Shown: one piece after another, positions 17,343 through 27,233 of the stretch
How positions within the stretch are numbered: position 1 is the first letter of the stretch
How the letters are laid out: each line of letters begins with the position of its first letter
Assembly (NCBI RefSeq): GCF_900078195.1
Contig: NZ_FJVE01000007.1
Span: 2,108,001 to 2,172,000 of the forward strand
DNA: 64,000 nucleotides
Source of the DNA: Clostridium sp. Marseille-P299
GTDB taxonomy: Bacteria > Bacillota > Clostridia > Lachnospirales > Lachnospiraceae
Reading direction: 5' to 3'
The notes under the pieces: generated by a model
The model's input: the letters and a program-made list of their open reading frames with translations, nothing else
What the model was told of the DNA's origin: nothing
Databases searched by the model: none
Translations under genes and position numbers: made by a program

Positions 17343-18527
17343 ATGAATCAGCTCTTATCACTTACAACTAAGCAAAAAAGATTAGCCATCGGTTTAATGA
17401 GCGGTACTTGTACAGATGGAATTGATGCTGCACTAGTACAAATTGAAGGTTCTAGCATACATACAAAAGTTCAATTCATTGAATTTGTAACAATACCATA
17501 TGATATTGAGCTTCGTTCAAAACTTTTACAACTTTCCTCCGGAGATTTTGGAGGAAGCTATGAAATTAGTAAAATGAATTTTCTACTTGGTAAATTATCC
17601 GCAAATGCATGTTTATCTGTTTGTGAAAAGGCAAAAATATCACCATCTGAAATCGATTTTATAGGTAGCCACGGTCACACAATCTATCATCAACCGCTAC
17701 CAGAGAATTATCATGGTCAAACAGTTACATCAACGTTACAAATTGGAGAGGCATCTGTCATAAGTGAAATAATGAATTGCCCGGTAATTTCAGATTTTCG
17801 TGTCCGTGATATGTCAGCTGGCGGTTTAGGAGCTCCTTTAGTTCCTTACACAGAATATTTATTATATAGTAAAAAAGATAAAACAATAGCCTTGCAAAAC
17901 ATTGGAGGTATCGGCAACATTACATATCTACCATCCAATGGTAAATTAGAAGATATACTTGCATTTGATACTGGTCCAGGTAATATGATTATTGATTCTT
18001 TAGTGTCTATCCATACGAATATGAGGCAAACCTACGATGATTGTGGAAAAATTGCTTCCATTGGTACGATACATGAGGAATTACTGCAATGGCTTTTAAC
18101 GGATCCTTATCTGTATAAAATACCGCCAAAAACCACTGGTAGAGAATACTACGGTGCAGACTATGTAAAAAGACTACTTAACAAAGCAAATGAGCTTAAC
18201 CTTTCATTCCCTGACATCGTATCTACTGCAACCATGTTTACAGCAAAATCAATTGAAATAAGTGTATTAAATCACCTGCCAAAACTTCCTGATACACTTA
18301 TTGTAGGAGGTGGCGGAAGTCAAAACAAAACGCTTATGAAGTACATATCTAACACTCTTTCACAATGCAACGTTATAACAAACGAAGACATTGGATTTAA
18401 CAGTAATGCAAAGGAAGCCATAGCATTTGCTATCTTAGCTAACGAAACTATATTTGGTAACACCAATAATGTCCCTTCTGCTACTGGCGCAAGCCATAAC
18501 GTTGTAATGGGCAAAATAACAATTTAA
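17343..18527 (+). CDS. anmK: Anhydro-N-acetylmuramic acid kinase
   Basis: Phosphorylates 1,6-anhydroMurNAc to MurNAc-6-phosphate, the substrate of MurQ. It has the AnmK N-terminal signature AIGLMSGTCTDGIDAALV, the catalytic-loop region IGSHGHTIYHQP, and ATP/sugar motifs FDTGPGNMIID and IVGGGGSQNKTLM. Its 394 aa are slightly above the usual length. AAAGGATCG lies before the ATG. It is divergent from namZ and followed 18 bases later by the regulator. Gram-positives usually lack lytic transglycosylases in number, so anhydro-sugars may come from outside sources. Confidence 0.93.
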   Translation: MNQLLSLTTKQKRLAIGLMSGTCTDGIDAALVQIEGSSIHTKVQFIEFVTIPYDIELRSKLLQLSSGDFGGSYEISKMNFLLGKLSANACLSVCEKAKISPSEIDFIGSHGHTIYHQPLPENYHGQTVTSTLQIGEASVISEIMNCPVISDFRVRDMSAGGLGAPLVPYTEYLLYSKKDKTIALQNIGGIGNITYLPSNGKLEDILAFDTGPGNMIIDSLVSIHTNMRQTYDDCGKIASIGTIHEELLQWLLTDPYLYKIPPKTTGREYYGADYVKRLLNKANELNLSFPDIVSTATMFTAKSIEISVLNHLPKLPDTLIVGGGGSQNKTLMKYISNTLSQCNVITNEDIGFNSNAKEAIAFAILANETIFGNTNNVPSATGASHNVVMGKITI

Positions 18528-18545
18528 CGAAAGCAGGTGTCTTAT

Positions 18546-19403
18546 ATGACCAATATCGAAATAAAAACCCGAAGTATTATGGATTCCCTTAATAACTCCG
18601 AACGTAAAGTTGCCACTTACTTCTTAAATAACATCGAAAATATTTTCTCAGTTCCAATTGCTAGACTTGCGGAAGAATCTGGTGTCAGCCAAGTAACATG
18701 GATTCGTTTTTGTAAGGCGATTGGTTTTGATGGTTTAAAAGACTTAAAAAAGAGTCTTTTTTTGGAACTAAATAGCGCTTCATCAGAAGTAAACGATACC
18801 TCTGACTTTTCAGACATCAAAAAGCACAGTTCCTTAGAAGAGATGTGTAACACAATTCGTAATTCAACGCTTCAAGCAGTGGAAGATACCATGAAGCTCA
18901 TTGATTATGACACATTAAAAACTGTAGTAAATCTTCTATCAAAAGCGTCTTGTATTAAATTATTTGGTGTTGGTGCTTCTGCACTTGTGGCGGATGACTT
19001 TTGTAAAAAACTTCTCCGTATCAATAAAAATGTTGTCTTTAGTTATGATATGCATACGCAACTTGCTTATGGTGCTAACGCTAGACCTGAGGATGTGGCT
19101 ATCATTTTTTCCTATTCTGGTACAACAAAGGAAATGCTTGAAATAATGAATCTAACACAAGATGCAAAATGTCCAACCATAGCAATTACTAAGTATACAA
19201 AAAGCCCATTACTTTTAAATTCTGATTATGCGATCTATATTTCTGCGCCAGAGATTAATTCTCGAAGCGGAGCAATGAGTAGTAGAATCGCACAGTTAAC
19301 AATTGTCGATCTATTATTCACTAGCCTTGCAAATAAAAATTATACCTCTGTTCAAAAATATTTAGAAAAGAGTTCTGAAGTATGTCGCAGCCATAAAGTA
19401 TAA
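18546..19403 (+). CDS. murR: RpiR/MurR-family transcriptional regulator
   Basis: It has an N-terminal RpiR-type helix-turn-helix (about residues 1-77, with SVPIARLAEESGVSQVTWIR) and a C-terminal SIS sugar-phosphate-binding domain (IKLFGVGASALVADDF, FSYSGTTKEMLEI). SIS regulators of this type sense MurNAc-6-phosphate or related esters. A GTG start exists at 18537, but AGGTG overlaps it and is correctly placed for the ATG at 18546. Its gene sits directly after anmK and converges on murQ; the palindrome at 17286-17316 is its likely target. Confidence 0.88.
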   Translation: MTNIEIKTRSIMDSLNNSERKVATYFLNNIENIFSVPIARLAEESGVSQVTWIRFCKAIGFDGLKDLKKSLFLELNSASSEVNDTSDFSDIKKHSSLEEMCNTIRNSTLQAVEDTMKLIDYDTLKTVVNLLSKASCIKLFGVGASALVADDFCKKLLRINKNVVFSYDMHTQLAYGANARPEDVAIIFSYSGTTKEMLEIMNLTQDAKCPTIAITKYTKSPLLLNSDYAIYISAPEINSRSGAMSSRIAQLTIVDLLFTSLANKNYTSVQKYLEKSSEVCRSHKV

Positions 19404-19518
19404 CTGGACACAACTTCACTGGATGCTTTTATCAATAAGATAACTGGCAACAACTCACCGGATACTTTTATCAATAAGATAACTGGCAACAACTCACCGG
19501 ATACTTTTATCAATAATA
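19401..19518. repeat. Three-copy 39-40-bp tandem repeat copying the murQ tail
   Basis: Copies at 19401-19440, 19441-19479 and 19480-19518. The third contains the last codons and TGA stop of murQ (minus strand); the other two are the same tail repeated beyond the stop, the outermost also supplying the murR stop codon. Copies two and three are nearly identical, copy one has several changes. Confidence 0.9.
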
Positions 19519-20399
19519 TTAGAGATATGCCCACCAGCTTTTATAATAGCCTCTTCTGCTTCAGCCGCTGTTAGATTGCATTTTAGCATGACAATAGCGG
19601 TTTTAGCAGAAAAATCACATGCTTTTAAATGTTCTCTTGCAACAGAATCATTCACACCAGTAATGGTCCTTACTATAAGGACAGCTCTCTCCACTAATTT
19701 CTCATTGGTAGCTTTTAAATCAACCATTAAGTTGCCATATACTTTCCCTAGCTTTATCATAACAGATGTACTTAGCATATTTAATACCATTTTCTGAGCC
19801 GTACCGCACTTTAGCCTTGTAGATCCAGTAATAACCTCCGGTCCAGTTTGGGGATTAATTGAAACATCGGAAATTTCATTTAATAACGAATTCGAACAAC
19901 TCGTAAGGCTAATGGTTTTTGCACCAATGGATTTTGCATAGTTTAGAGCACCAATCACATATGGTGTCCTACCACTGGCAGCAATCCCTACCAATATATC
20001 ATTACTAGAAAATCCTATTCCCTTTAAATCAACAGCTCCTAGTTCTTCGTTATCCTCTGCGCCTTCAACTGCTTTGACAAACGCCATAATTCCACCAGCG
20101 ATTAATGCTTGCACTAATTCTGGTTCTGTACCAAAGGTTGGGGGACATTCAACAGCATCCAATATACCAATACGCCCAGAAGTGCCACAACCGATATAAA
20201 TTAATCTACCTCCTACGGACATTTTCTCATATATTAAATCTACTGCTTTTTCAATCTGCTCTAATTCCTTTTCAACCGCACATGCTACTCTCTTATCCTC
20301 ATCATTCATAAGTTTTAAGACTTCTATTGTTGAGAGTATATCAATATTTTTAGTTCGTTCATTTTTTTGTTCGGTATCTAAATTATTTAATTCTACCAT
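19494..20399 (-). CDS. murQ: N-acetylmuramic acid 6-phosphate etherase
   Basis: Lyase that cleaves the lactyl ether of MurNAc-6-P to give GlcNAc-6-P and D-lactate. It has a SIS domain with GGRLIYIGCGTSGRIGILDA (about residues 62-80), DAVECPPTFGT, AEGAEDN-like VEGAEDNEE, and the C-terminal UBA-like helix cap. Full length at 301 aa. It begins 21 bases after the LplC-type permease, so it is the last gene of the importer operon, tying that importer to muropeptide sugars. AGAGGTAGAG precedes the ATG. Confidence 0.95.
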   Translation of the reverse strand: MVELNNLDTEQKNERTKNIDILSTIEVLKLMNDEDKRVACAVEKELEQIEKAVDLIYEKMSVGGRLIYIGCGTSGRIGILDAVECPPTFGTEPELVQALIAGGIMAFVKAVEGAEDNEELGAVDLKGIGFSSNDILVGIAASGRTPYVIGALNYAKSIGAKTISLTSCSNSLLNEISDVSINPQTGPEVITGSTRLKCGTAQKMVLNMLSTSVMIKLGKVYGNLMVDLKATNEKLVERAVLIVRTITGVNDSVAREHLKACDFSAKTAIVMLKCNLTAAEAEEAIIKAGGHISNIIDKSIR

Positions 20400-20420
20400 A
20401 GCCTCTACCTCTCTGTCTTA

Positions 20421-21290
20421 TTAGCCTTTCACGGAACCTACAGTAAGTCCTTTCACAAAATACTTTTGTAAAAAAGGATATAAAATAATAATTGGTAATG
20501 TAGATGTTATAATAACTGCTGATTTTATAGAAATTGCAATTGTTGCTTTATCCGCGGAACCTGCGGCATCTCCCACCATAGAAGTACCATTAACAATATT
20601 CCTTAAAAATAGCATTACTGGATATTGTTTTGTATTTAAATAAATCAAACCGTTAAACCAATCATTCCAGAAAAAAACTGCAGTATATAAGCCCACAGTT
20701 GCTAACGCAGCCTTTGATAAAGGTACCACTATTTTTCTTAATACACCAAAATAACTTAGTCCATCGATAAATGCAGCCTCTTCAAGTTCTATCGGTATTG
20801 ATTTAAAGAAATTTATTAAAATAATTAAATTAAATTGATTAATCGCAAAAGGAAGTAACATTGCAAATCTAGTCCCTGTTAAACCTAAATTAGAGATAAG
20901 TAAATAATTCGGAATTAATCCACCGGAAAAAAACATTGAAAATACAACAAGTTGCATTGCTAACTTTTGACCTTTTAAATTCGGTTTTGATAATGGATAT
21001 GCAAACAATGTCGTCATAATCAGGGATATTAAAGTTCCAACACAGGTATAAAAGATTGTATTTCCGTACGCTCTAAAAAAATTAGGATACGTAAAAATCT
21101 GTTTATACGCTTCGAAATTTAAACCAATTGGAATCAATGTAACTTTATTATTTATAATAGCTTTTGAATCAGAAAGAGACATTGCAAGCATATAGATAAA
21201 TGGTACTAAACATATAAGCAACACTAAAAACATTACTATGTAGATAAAAAGATCAAATATAATATTACCTTTGGTACGATATTTTTTCAC
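20421..21290 (-). CDS. ABC sugar importer permease, LplC/CUT1 type
   Basis: Inner-membrane permease with six predicted helices and the EAA loop EAAFIDGLSYFGVLRKIVVP (about residues 180-200) that docks the ATPase. A longer reading to 21314 would overlap the preceding permease; AGGGGGTG just before the GTG at 21290 sets the start (289 aa). It pairs with the LplB-type permease and is followed by murQ, so the importer probably carries MurNAc- or GlcNAc-MurNAc-type sugars. No ATPase gene is present; such importers usually share an MsmX-type ATPase. Confidence 0.9.
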   Translation of the reverse strand: MKKYRTKGNIIFDLFIYIVMFLVLLICLVPFIYMLAMSLSDSKAIINNKVTLIPIGLNFEAYKQIFTYPNFFRAYGNTIFYTCVGTLISLIMTTLFAYPLSKPNLKGQKLAMQLVVFSMFFSGGLIPNYLLISNLGLTGTRFAMLLPFAINQFNLIILINFFKSIPIELEEAAFIDGLSYFGVLRKIVVPLSKAALATVGLYTAVFFWNDWFNGLIYLNTKQYPVMLFLRNIVNGTSMVGDAAGSADKATIAISIKSAVIITSTLPIIILYPFLQKYFVKGLTVGSVKG

Positions 21291-21300
21291 AAGGCACCCC

Positions 21301-22257
21301 CTAATAGATACCATCGCCGGTAAATTTTTTACTTAATGCATTGGAACTTGAAACTAAAATAACTCCGATAATGCCACTGAATAATCCAATTGCAGTCGCA
21401 TAGGAATAATTCTGATTCGCAAGACCGGTACGGTATACCAATGTATCTATAATGTCACTTACCTGAGAATTTGATGGTGTATACATTAATAAAACCTTTT
21501 CAAATCCAAGACTTAGCATACGTCCAACATTAAGAATGAGCATTACCATAATGGTTGGTAAAATCGAAGGAATCGTAATATGGAGAATTTGCTGTAAACG
21601 ATTTGCACCATCGATTTGAGCAGCTTCAAATAAATCTGCGTTGATACCTGTGATTGCCGCCAAATAAATAATTGCCGTCCACCCGGTAAATTGCCAAGTA
21701 TCCGTAAGTACATATAACCAACGGAAATACTGAGGTTCATTCATAAAATAAACTGATTCGATACCAAATACATTTTGTAAAAATTGATTCACTAAGCCAG
21801 AACTAGGAGAAAGCAATTCTCCCAAAATCGCTATCACTACTACTGTAGAAATAAACCTCGGCATATAAGAAACTGTTTGAACAACTTTTTTAAAGCGTAC
21901 ATTTCGAATCTCGTTTAATAAAATTGCAAAAATAATCGGTATTGGAAAGTTAATGATTAAGTTCATAAATGATATGATAAAAGTATTACGAAATGCTCTC
22001 CAAAATGCTGGATCCTTAGTAAAAGCTTCAAAATATTTAAAACCAACCCATGAAACCCCATACGGTCCCATGCCAGGGCGATATCTTCGAAAGGCCAAAA
22101 CATTTCCAAACATCGGGATATACTTAAATATAATAAAATAAGCAATTGGCAAAACCATCATTAAATATAATTGCCAATAACGTTTCAGATGCTTTCTTCC
22201 ACTACTTCTCTGCTTTATATCATTCGTACTTTCAACTTTGTTTTTAGCTAGAAACAT
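21301..22257 (-). CDS. ABC sugar importer permease, LplB/CUT1 type
   Basis: A 318-aa permease with an N-terminal cytoplasmic stretch, WQLYLMMVLPIAYFIIFKYI as first helix, and the EAA loop LFEAAQIDGANRLQQILHIT (about residues 218-237). It forms the heterodimer channel with the next gene. GGAGG precedes the ATG. A hairpin separates it from the binding-protein gene upstream, which would let the binding protein be made in excess. Confidence 0.9.
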   Translation of the reverse strand: MFLAKNKVESTNDIKQRSSGRKHLKRYWQLYLMMVLPIAYFIIFKYIPMFGNVLAFRRYRPGMGPYGVSWVGFKYFEAFTKDPAFWRAFRNTFIISFMNLIINFPIPIIFAILLNEIRNVRFKKVVQTVSYMPRFISTVVVIAILGELLSPSSGLVNQFLQNVFGIESVYFMNEPQYFRWLYVLTDTWQFTGWTAIIYLAAITGINADLFEAAQIDGANRLQQILHITIPSILPTIMVMLILNVGRMLSLGFEKVLLMYTPSNSQVSDIIDTLVYRTGLANQNYSYATAIGLFSGIIGVILVSSSNALSKKFTGDGIY

Positions 22258-22316
22258 AGAAAACCTCCTTTATTTTTTATAATAAAGAGTATGATAAATG
22301 CCTTATATATAAAGTC

Positions 22317-22366
22317 AAAAGGCTGTTGCAAAATTAGCTTTCAATATCTAATTCGCAACAGCCTTT
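22317..22366 (-). terminator. Intra-operon hairpin between binding protein and permeases
   Basis: Arms AAAAGGCTGTTGC and GCAACAGCCTTT (22317-22329, 22355-22366) with an inner ATTAG/CTAAT helix; the minus strand continues TTGACTTTAT. It lies between the solute-binding-protein stop and the lplB-like start and probably gives partial termination or protects the upstream mRNA. Confidence 0.65.
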
Positions 22367-22380
22367 CATAAAAGAAAAGC

Positions 22381-23973
22381 CTATTTCAGATTATCATTGT
22401 AAATTTTGCAAAAATCATCAATTTTTAAGTTTTTCATCTCATTTACATATGTATCCCAATCATTCTCAACGCTCTTCTTTCCTGTTATAAATGCATCTGC
22501 CCATACTTCAAATGCATCCAATAACGGAGTTTGTAAAACCCCAGCATCCTCTGCTGTCATATCATCAAATAGTGGTGTTGGTGGAATTTCTTGAATTACA
22601 TTCCCCATAGCTGCTACTACTTTATTTATACTTGCATAGTTTTCATCATATTTTGTCATTTCACGTTCATTAACCCAAACCAATTGAGTAACATCAGAAC
22701 CACAGCCATACTTTACTTGAAGTGTCTTATAGACACCCTCAGCAGAATTTACTAGTTCATCCGAATATGTAATCTTCCCATTTTCCTCAGTATAAGTAAC
22801 ACCTTCCACTCCTAGACACCATAATTTAGCGCCTTCCTCTGAGAAAAATACCTCATCAATAGTTTTCACAACACGCTCAAAATCTTTTCTCTCTGCAGTT
22901 GCTGCTGGGAACATAATTCCAGAACCAGTACGACTCTTTGGTTGGTGATGAGCACCAGCTGGTCCTTCAAGTGCTGGATACATCTGTAGTTTAAAGCCAT
23001 CTATTTCAGAAGCTGCGGTTACACCACCAATTTGATCATAATATGCATACGTAGCTATAGATTTACCACTCGCTAATTTTTGTGACCAAGCATCACCATC
23101 AATTGGATCAGCCATTTCAGGATCTAATAGCCCTTCTGCATATAATTTTGCTAGATAGCTTATGTACTGTTTATAACCGTCACTAATAGCACCTGTGAAA
23201 TATTCACCTTTTTCATAATTCCAACTTAAAGTGTTAGTACCTGAAGCTCCGTTTTTACCTAAACTAACTCCAAAGGCTGGCATAGTCATACGATACAAAA
23301 CGCGAGGTCCTGCTAAGATTGTAAGTGGATAAGAATCTGGATTTTTCTCCTTATATGCTTTTAAAATCTTATATAAATCATCATATGTTTTAGGAGCTGC
23401 TAATCCCTCTGTAGTTAAAAAATCTTCTCTTAAAATAAGGCCGCCATCATAAAACGGTATATCAAATAAGCTTGGTAAGTAATAACGTTTACCATCCGCT
23501 AAATTCAATGAATTTATGGCATCTGTCAAACCAAATTTTTCAACATATGCATTAAAATTTGGAGTAAGATCTGAATAGTCACTAATTGGTACCAATGCTC
23601 CATTTAATGCAAGAGAAGCATTTTCACCTTTTGTACTTTGATAAAGTATTACGTCGGGAGTATTATTACCGGTATTTAAAGCTAATGAAACTTTTGTTGC
23701 ATAATCAGCAATTGGAATTACTTCAAACTCAAAGTCGACATTAAATCTTTTTTCAGCTTCAGTAACTGTTAGCCAATCTTCCTTAAATGGTAAGGTCGCA
23801 TTATCAGAGTAATAAATCTTAATTTTTACTGGATCTTGATTATCTGATCCATTCGTTGTTCCCTTGCTAGAATCCTTTGAACCAGTATCAATAGAATCCT
23901 TACCTTTACTACATGCAGTAAATAAACTTACAACCATTGCTAGTGTTAATAACAACGCTACCAGTTTTTTCAT
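22381..23973 (-). CDS. Lipoprotein solute-binding protein of Lpl-type ABC importer
   Basis: A 530-aa extracellular substrate-binding protein. The signal peptide ends in the lipobox LFTAC with the lipidated cysteine at residue 21, then a Ser/Gly/Asp linker and a two-lobe family-1 binding protein fold. Large size and neighbours match the LplA group. GGAGGAGG lies ahead of the ATG. Operon partners (two permeases and murQ) suggest peptidoglycan-derived sugars as ligand; the sequence itself does not reveal the ligand. Confidence 0.88.
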   Translation of the reverse strand: MKKLVALLLTLAMVVSLFTACSKGKDSIDTGSKDSSKGTTNGSDNQDPVKIKIYYSDNATLPFKEDWLTVTEAEKRFNVDFEFEVIPIADYATKVSLALNTGNNTPDVILYQSTKGENASLALNGALVPISDYSDLTPNFNAYVEKFGLTDAINSLNLADGKRYYLPSLFDIPFYDGGLILREDFLTTEGLAAPKTYDDLYKILKAYKEKNPDSYPLTILAGPRVLYRMTMPAFGVSLGKNGASGTNTLSWNYEKGEYFTGAISDGYKQYISYLAKLYAEGLLDPEMADPIDGDAWSQKLASGKSIATYAYYDQIGGVTAASEIDGFKLQMYPALEGPAGAHHQPKSRTGSGIMFPAATAERKDFERVVKTIDEVFFSEEGAKLWCLGVEGVTYTEENGKITYSDELVNSAEGVYKTLQVKYGCGSDVTQLVWVNEREMTKYDENYASINKVVAAMGNVIQEIPPTPLFDDMTAEDAGVLQTPLLDAFEVWADAFITGKKSVENDWDTYVNEMKNLKIDDFCKIYNDNLK

Positions 23974-24422
23974 TGTATACCTCCTCCAAGCCTTTTATTT
24001 TATTCTAATGAGAATTGAGATGCATAAAATATATGAATGATAAACACAGTATTAATAAAGGAAACAAATTCATAATATAGTTCTATGCTTTGTTTCGTAT
24101 TAACATTGTTCTATGCTTTGTTTCATATTAATGTTGTATTTATATTTCATAAATTCAATAATTTTATGTATCTTTATTTCATAATTGTATATTATCATCA
24201 TTTCCTAAATTAGTCAATATTATATTGCAATATAGTTAAAAATATTTTCAATATTTATTTATTCTATACAAAATGCACAATTTCAATTTTTAAGTAACTG
24301 TTAATTCTAATTACTCATATCTTTATAAATTGTATAAAACTACAAAAATGACTTTTACAAATTTTCATTTTAACGATTTATCAGAATAACTCACTTATTT
24401 ATTCAGTTCCTGCATAAAATAA
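23974..24422 (-). promoter_or_regulatory. Long leader, direct repeats and promoter of the muropeptide importer
   Basis: Minus-strand TTGACT (24212-24217), 17 bases, TAATAT (24189-24194) gives a start near 24182 and a leader of about 200 nt. Within it the element GAAACAAAGCATAGAAC occurs twice in direct orientation 32 bases apart (about 24082-24132), and GTTTC follows in inverted orientation, so it may bind a regulator. The rest of the gap up to the terminator at 24423 is AT-rich with no gene. Confidence 0.55.
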
Positions 24423-24456
24423 AAGGATAACCTCTGTAAAATCAGAAGTTATCCTT
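24423..24456 (-). terminator. Terminator of the mannan operon
   Basis: Arms AAGGATAAC and GTTATCCTT with inner CTG/CAG pairing; on the minus strand followed by TTATTTTATG. It lies about 250 bases past the GH130 stop, the last gene of the operon. Confidence 0.75.
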
Positions 24457-24702
24457 GAATTCATAATTGATTCTATTAAAAATCCGTCCTTTGTGTATCC
24501 TCACATTCAACTTAAACTGTGTTCATTTAATTTTACTCCAATATAATTTAATAAAACAAAAAATACAAATGAAAACTATTATAAAGAAAATCAATAACGA
24601 TACCATAAACATTCACCCTCATCAACATAAGTTATTATGATATTATAGTATGCTAAGTAGCGATTCAGAGTACGAAATCGACTTATTATTTTAAATTCAT
24701 AT

Positions 24703-25905
24703 TTAAATCTCTGTTATTGTTTCATTAGAAATATTATACTTTTTTAGAATTTCTAAGTTCTTCTCAATTAACTCACGTCTTTGTGCAACGCACTCTACCG
24801 AACGCAATGGATCACTTGGCGTTTTAAATACATAGTCTTTCAACTTCTCAATCGTTGTAGTTGCAACATGAACTCTTGTATCCGAGGATGCATAATAAAC
24901 ATACACGGTCTCATCCTCTGCAACGATAGCTCCATTCGTAAAAACTACATTCGAGACATCCCCCACTCTTTCATACCCAATTGGAGCAATGAGATAACCA
25001 GATGGCTCAGCAATCACTTCCCAAGGTTTATTTAAATCGGTAGCAAATGCATAAATCACATAACGTAGTCCTGCGGCGGTATTTCTAACACCATGTGCAA
25101 TATGAATAAATCCCCGATCCGTTTTAATTGGAACAGCTCCTGCTCCATTCTTTGCCTCAGTAATTGTGTGATACTTACGTTTACTCGTGATAATTTCTTC
25201 ATCAATCACAGCATGCATAATATCATCACATAATCCAAAACCAATGCCACCACCAGAACCAGTATCAATGAAATCATCCATTGGCCTTGTATAAAATGCA
25301 TATTTCCCATTTACAAATTCCGGATGTAACACTACATTTCTTTGCTGAGCCGAATTTAAGGTTACTAAATTATCAAGTCTATCCCAATGTTTTAAGTCTT
25401 TGGTTCTTACAATGCCTGCGCTTGCTATGGCTGCCGATAGGTTATTAACACTAAAATCCTTTTGTTCTGAACAAAATACTCCATAAATATAACCATCTTC
25501 ATGTTTTGTAAGTCTCATATCATAAACATTGGTTTCTTCTTTGCATACATCTTCAAATAAAATAGGTGCTTCTTTAAACTCAAACCCTTCAACACCGCTG
25601 TCGCTTTCCGCAATTCCGAAAAAGGATTTTCTATCATTTCCTTCAATTCTAGCAACTAAATAGAACTTACCGTTAAGCTCTATAGCGCCTGAATTCATAA
25701 CTGCATTTACTCCAAGACGCTCCATAAAATATGGATTCGTTTCCATATTTAAATCATATTTCCAAGTTACTGGAATGTGTTCCCTTGTAAGTACTGGATT
25801 TTGCCAACGATCATAGATACCATTATAAAAATCAGATTTTTGATTCTTTCTTTCTATTGTGGTTTTATATTTTTCAAGTTCAATGTAGTAATTTTTATGA
25901 AGCAT
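24703..25905 (-). CDS. GH130 mannosyl-phosphorylase, probably 4-O-beta-mannosyl-glucose phosphorylase
   Basis: A 400-aa five-bladed beta-propeller of family GH130. Visible motifs include [19 protein letters not shown] (about residues 57-75), the acid-bearing [34 protein letters not shown] and a late [11 protein letters not shown]. Family 1 members use phosphate to split mannosyl-glucose into mannose-1-phosphate and glucose. The gene overlaps the 2-epimerase stop by 11 bases, the known partner that converts mannobiose to mannosyl-glucose. No signal peptide, so it acts inside the cell. Confidence 0.88.
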   Translation of the reverse strand: MLHKNYYIELEKYKTTIERKNQKSDFYNGIYDRWQNPVLTREHIPVTWKYDLNMETNPYFMERLGVNAVMNSGAIELNGKFYLVARIEGNDRKSFFGIAESDSGVEGFEFKEAPILFEDVCKEETNVYDMRLTKHEDGYIYGVFCSEQKDFSVNNLSAAIASAGIVRTKDLKHWDRLDNLVTLNSAQQRNVVLHPEFVNGKYAFYTRPMDDFIDTGSGGGIGFGLCDDIMHAVIDEEIITSKRKYHTITEAKNGAGAVPIKTDRGFIHIAHGVRNTAAGLRYVIYAFATDLNKPWEVIAEPSGYLIAPIGYERVGDVSNVVFTNGAIVAEDETVYVYYASSDTRVHVATTTIEKLKDYVFKTPSDPLRSVECVAQRRELIEKNLEILKKYNISNETITEI

Positions 25906-27070
25906 CTATGTTCCTCCTTATGATTTCAAAGCACATTCTTCCGTTATGATATGGACACTTCCACGGTTCAACAATTGGTTGTCTGCTACTTGGTTTTCCT
26001 TCATCATCTACTTTCCAAAACCACTCAGAGCCTGCCCGTTTATCAACGATATTTTCTTTTATGTAATTCCATATATCTTTTACTGCTTGTAAGTATTCTT
26101 GTTTACTCGTATCTTTTTCATAAGCATTTAAAAATCCAACCAAAGCTTCAGCTTGAACCCACCATATTCTCGATTTATCAACAACTCCTCTATCACATTC
26201 ATTCCAAAGGGAATGCTTATGATAAGCGGTCGTAAAAATTTTTCTCTCTAACTCGGACGTGATTTTCCCCAAATGCTTCGTAAGTTCATTATTACCTAGA
26301 ATTTCACAGGTTCTATCAATAAGCCAAGCGGTTTCGATATCATGGCCATAAGAATGCAAATCAAGAATGCTTTGATAGGTTTTATTAAAAAATACTTCTT
26401 GACGACTTAGTAAAGGATTATAGACTTTTTCTGCTATAGTATTAAGAATCCATTCCAGACATTTCTTTACCTCATCTTCTTTTGTTACACGATACAGTTC
26501 TGTATAAGCTTCCATCACATGTAGCAATGTGTTCATCGTTTTTTCTGCGTGGACACCATTTTCAGAAAGCTTTTCATTAGATACTGGTATGAATTTCTCA
26601 TCAAAGGCTTCAAGATAGCCATATTCATCCTTACATTTATGCTCAATCGTATGGAAAATATCTTTTGCTATCCTTAGCGCCTCTTCCTCTTTCGATACAT
26701 CATAATAAGAGGATAATGCATAAATTGCAAAAGCTAAATTATAGGTATGTTTTGTACTATCGTTAACACTTCCATCATAGTTTAATGACCAGTAAATTCC
26801 CCCGTTTGTAATGTCATAACAGTAACTCTTTAAAAATGTAAAAGCATGTTTTGCATCATTCAATAAGGATTTATCTTTTAAAATCATATATGCATTTGAA
26901 AAAAACCAAAGTATTCTACTATTTAAAATAGAACCTTTCACTGACAACTTATCAATGTTTAAATCAAAATCCATATAGCCATAGTAGCCACCATAGGTGC
27001 TATCTTTCATGCTTTTCCAAAAAGGAATAATCTTATCTATTAAATGGTCTCTAACTTCCTCAATCAGCAA
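25895..27070 (-). CDS. Cellobiose/mannobiose 2-epimerase (AGE family)
   Basis: An (alpha/alpha)6-barrel AGE-family epimerase that interconverts the reducing-end glucose and mannose of beta-1,4 disaccharides. Conserved pieces are [34 protein letters not shown], the catalytic-histidine segment [26 protein letters not shown] and [13 protein letters not shown] at 27079 has no ribosome site; AGGTGG lies five bases before TTG at 27070, giving a start close to that of known epimerases. It overlaps the GH130 gene, forming the two-step mannobiose route. Confidence 0.88.
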   Translation of the reverse strand: MLIEEVRDHLIDKIIPFWKSMKDSTYGGYYGYMDFDLNIDKLSVKGSILNSRILWFFSNAYMILKDKSLLNDAKHAFTFLKSYCYDITNGGIYWSLNYDGSVNDSTKHTYNLAFAIYALSSYYDVSKEEEALRIAKDIFHTIEHKCKDEYGYLEAFDEKFIPVSNEKLSENGVHAEKTMNTLLHVMEAYTELYRVTKEDEVKKCLEWILNTIAEKVYNPLLSRQEVFFNKTYQSILDLHSYGHDIETAWLIDRTCEILGNNELTKHLGKITSELERKIFTTAYHKHSLWNECDRGVVDKSRIWWVQAEALVGFLNAYEKDTSKQEYLQAVKDIWNYIKENIVDKRAGSEWFWKVDDEGKPSSRQPIVEPWKCPYHNGRMCFEIIRRNIDAS

Positions 27071-27079
27071 ATCTCCCAC

Positions 27080-27200
27080 CTGCTCTTTCTACATTGCTCA
27101 TTCTACCTTACCATTCTTTATTGCCCTTCTTCATTGCCCTTCCTGCCTTACTCTTTCTAAATTACCAGTCTTCCTAATCCTTTCTACCTCTCTTTTATAC
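27080..27200. repeat. Purine-rich degenerate tandem repeat between permease and epimerase genes
   Basis: On the transcribed (minus) strand the spacer is almost all purine apart from spaced C and T residues, and is built of 13-15-base units such as GAAGGGCAATGAA, GAAGGGCAATAAA and GAATGGTAAGGTA. Several units resemble ribosome-binding sites. It lies between the stop of the second mannan permease and the epimerase start. Confidence 0.6.
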
Positions 27201-27233
27201 CTTACTTTTTCTATCTAATTAACTCTTTCAAAA

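Noticed and set aside
19352..19534. Small coding gene on the minus strand between murR and murQ
   Set aside because: Its repeated ILLIKVSGELLPV peptide is an out-of-frame reading of the duplicated murQ tail; no ribosome site.
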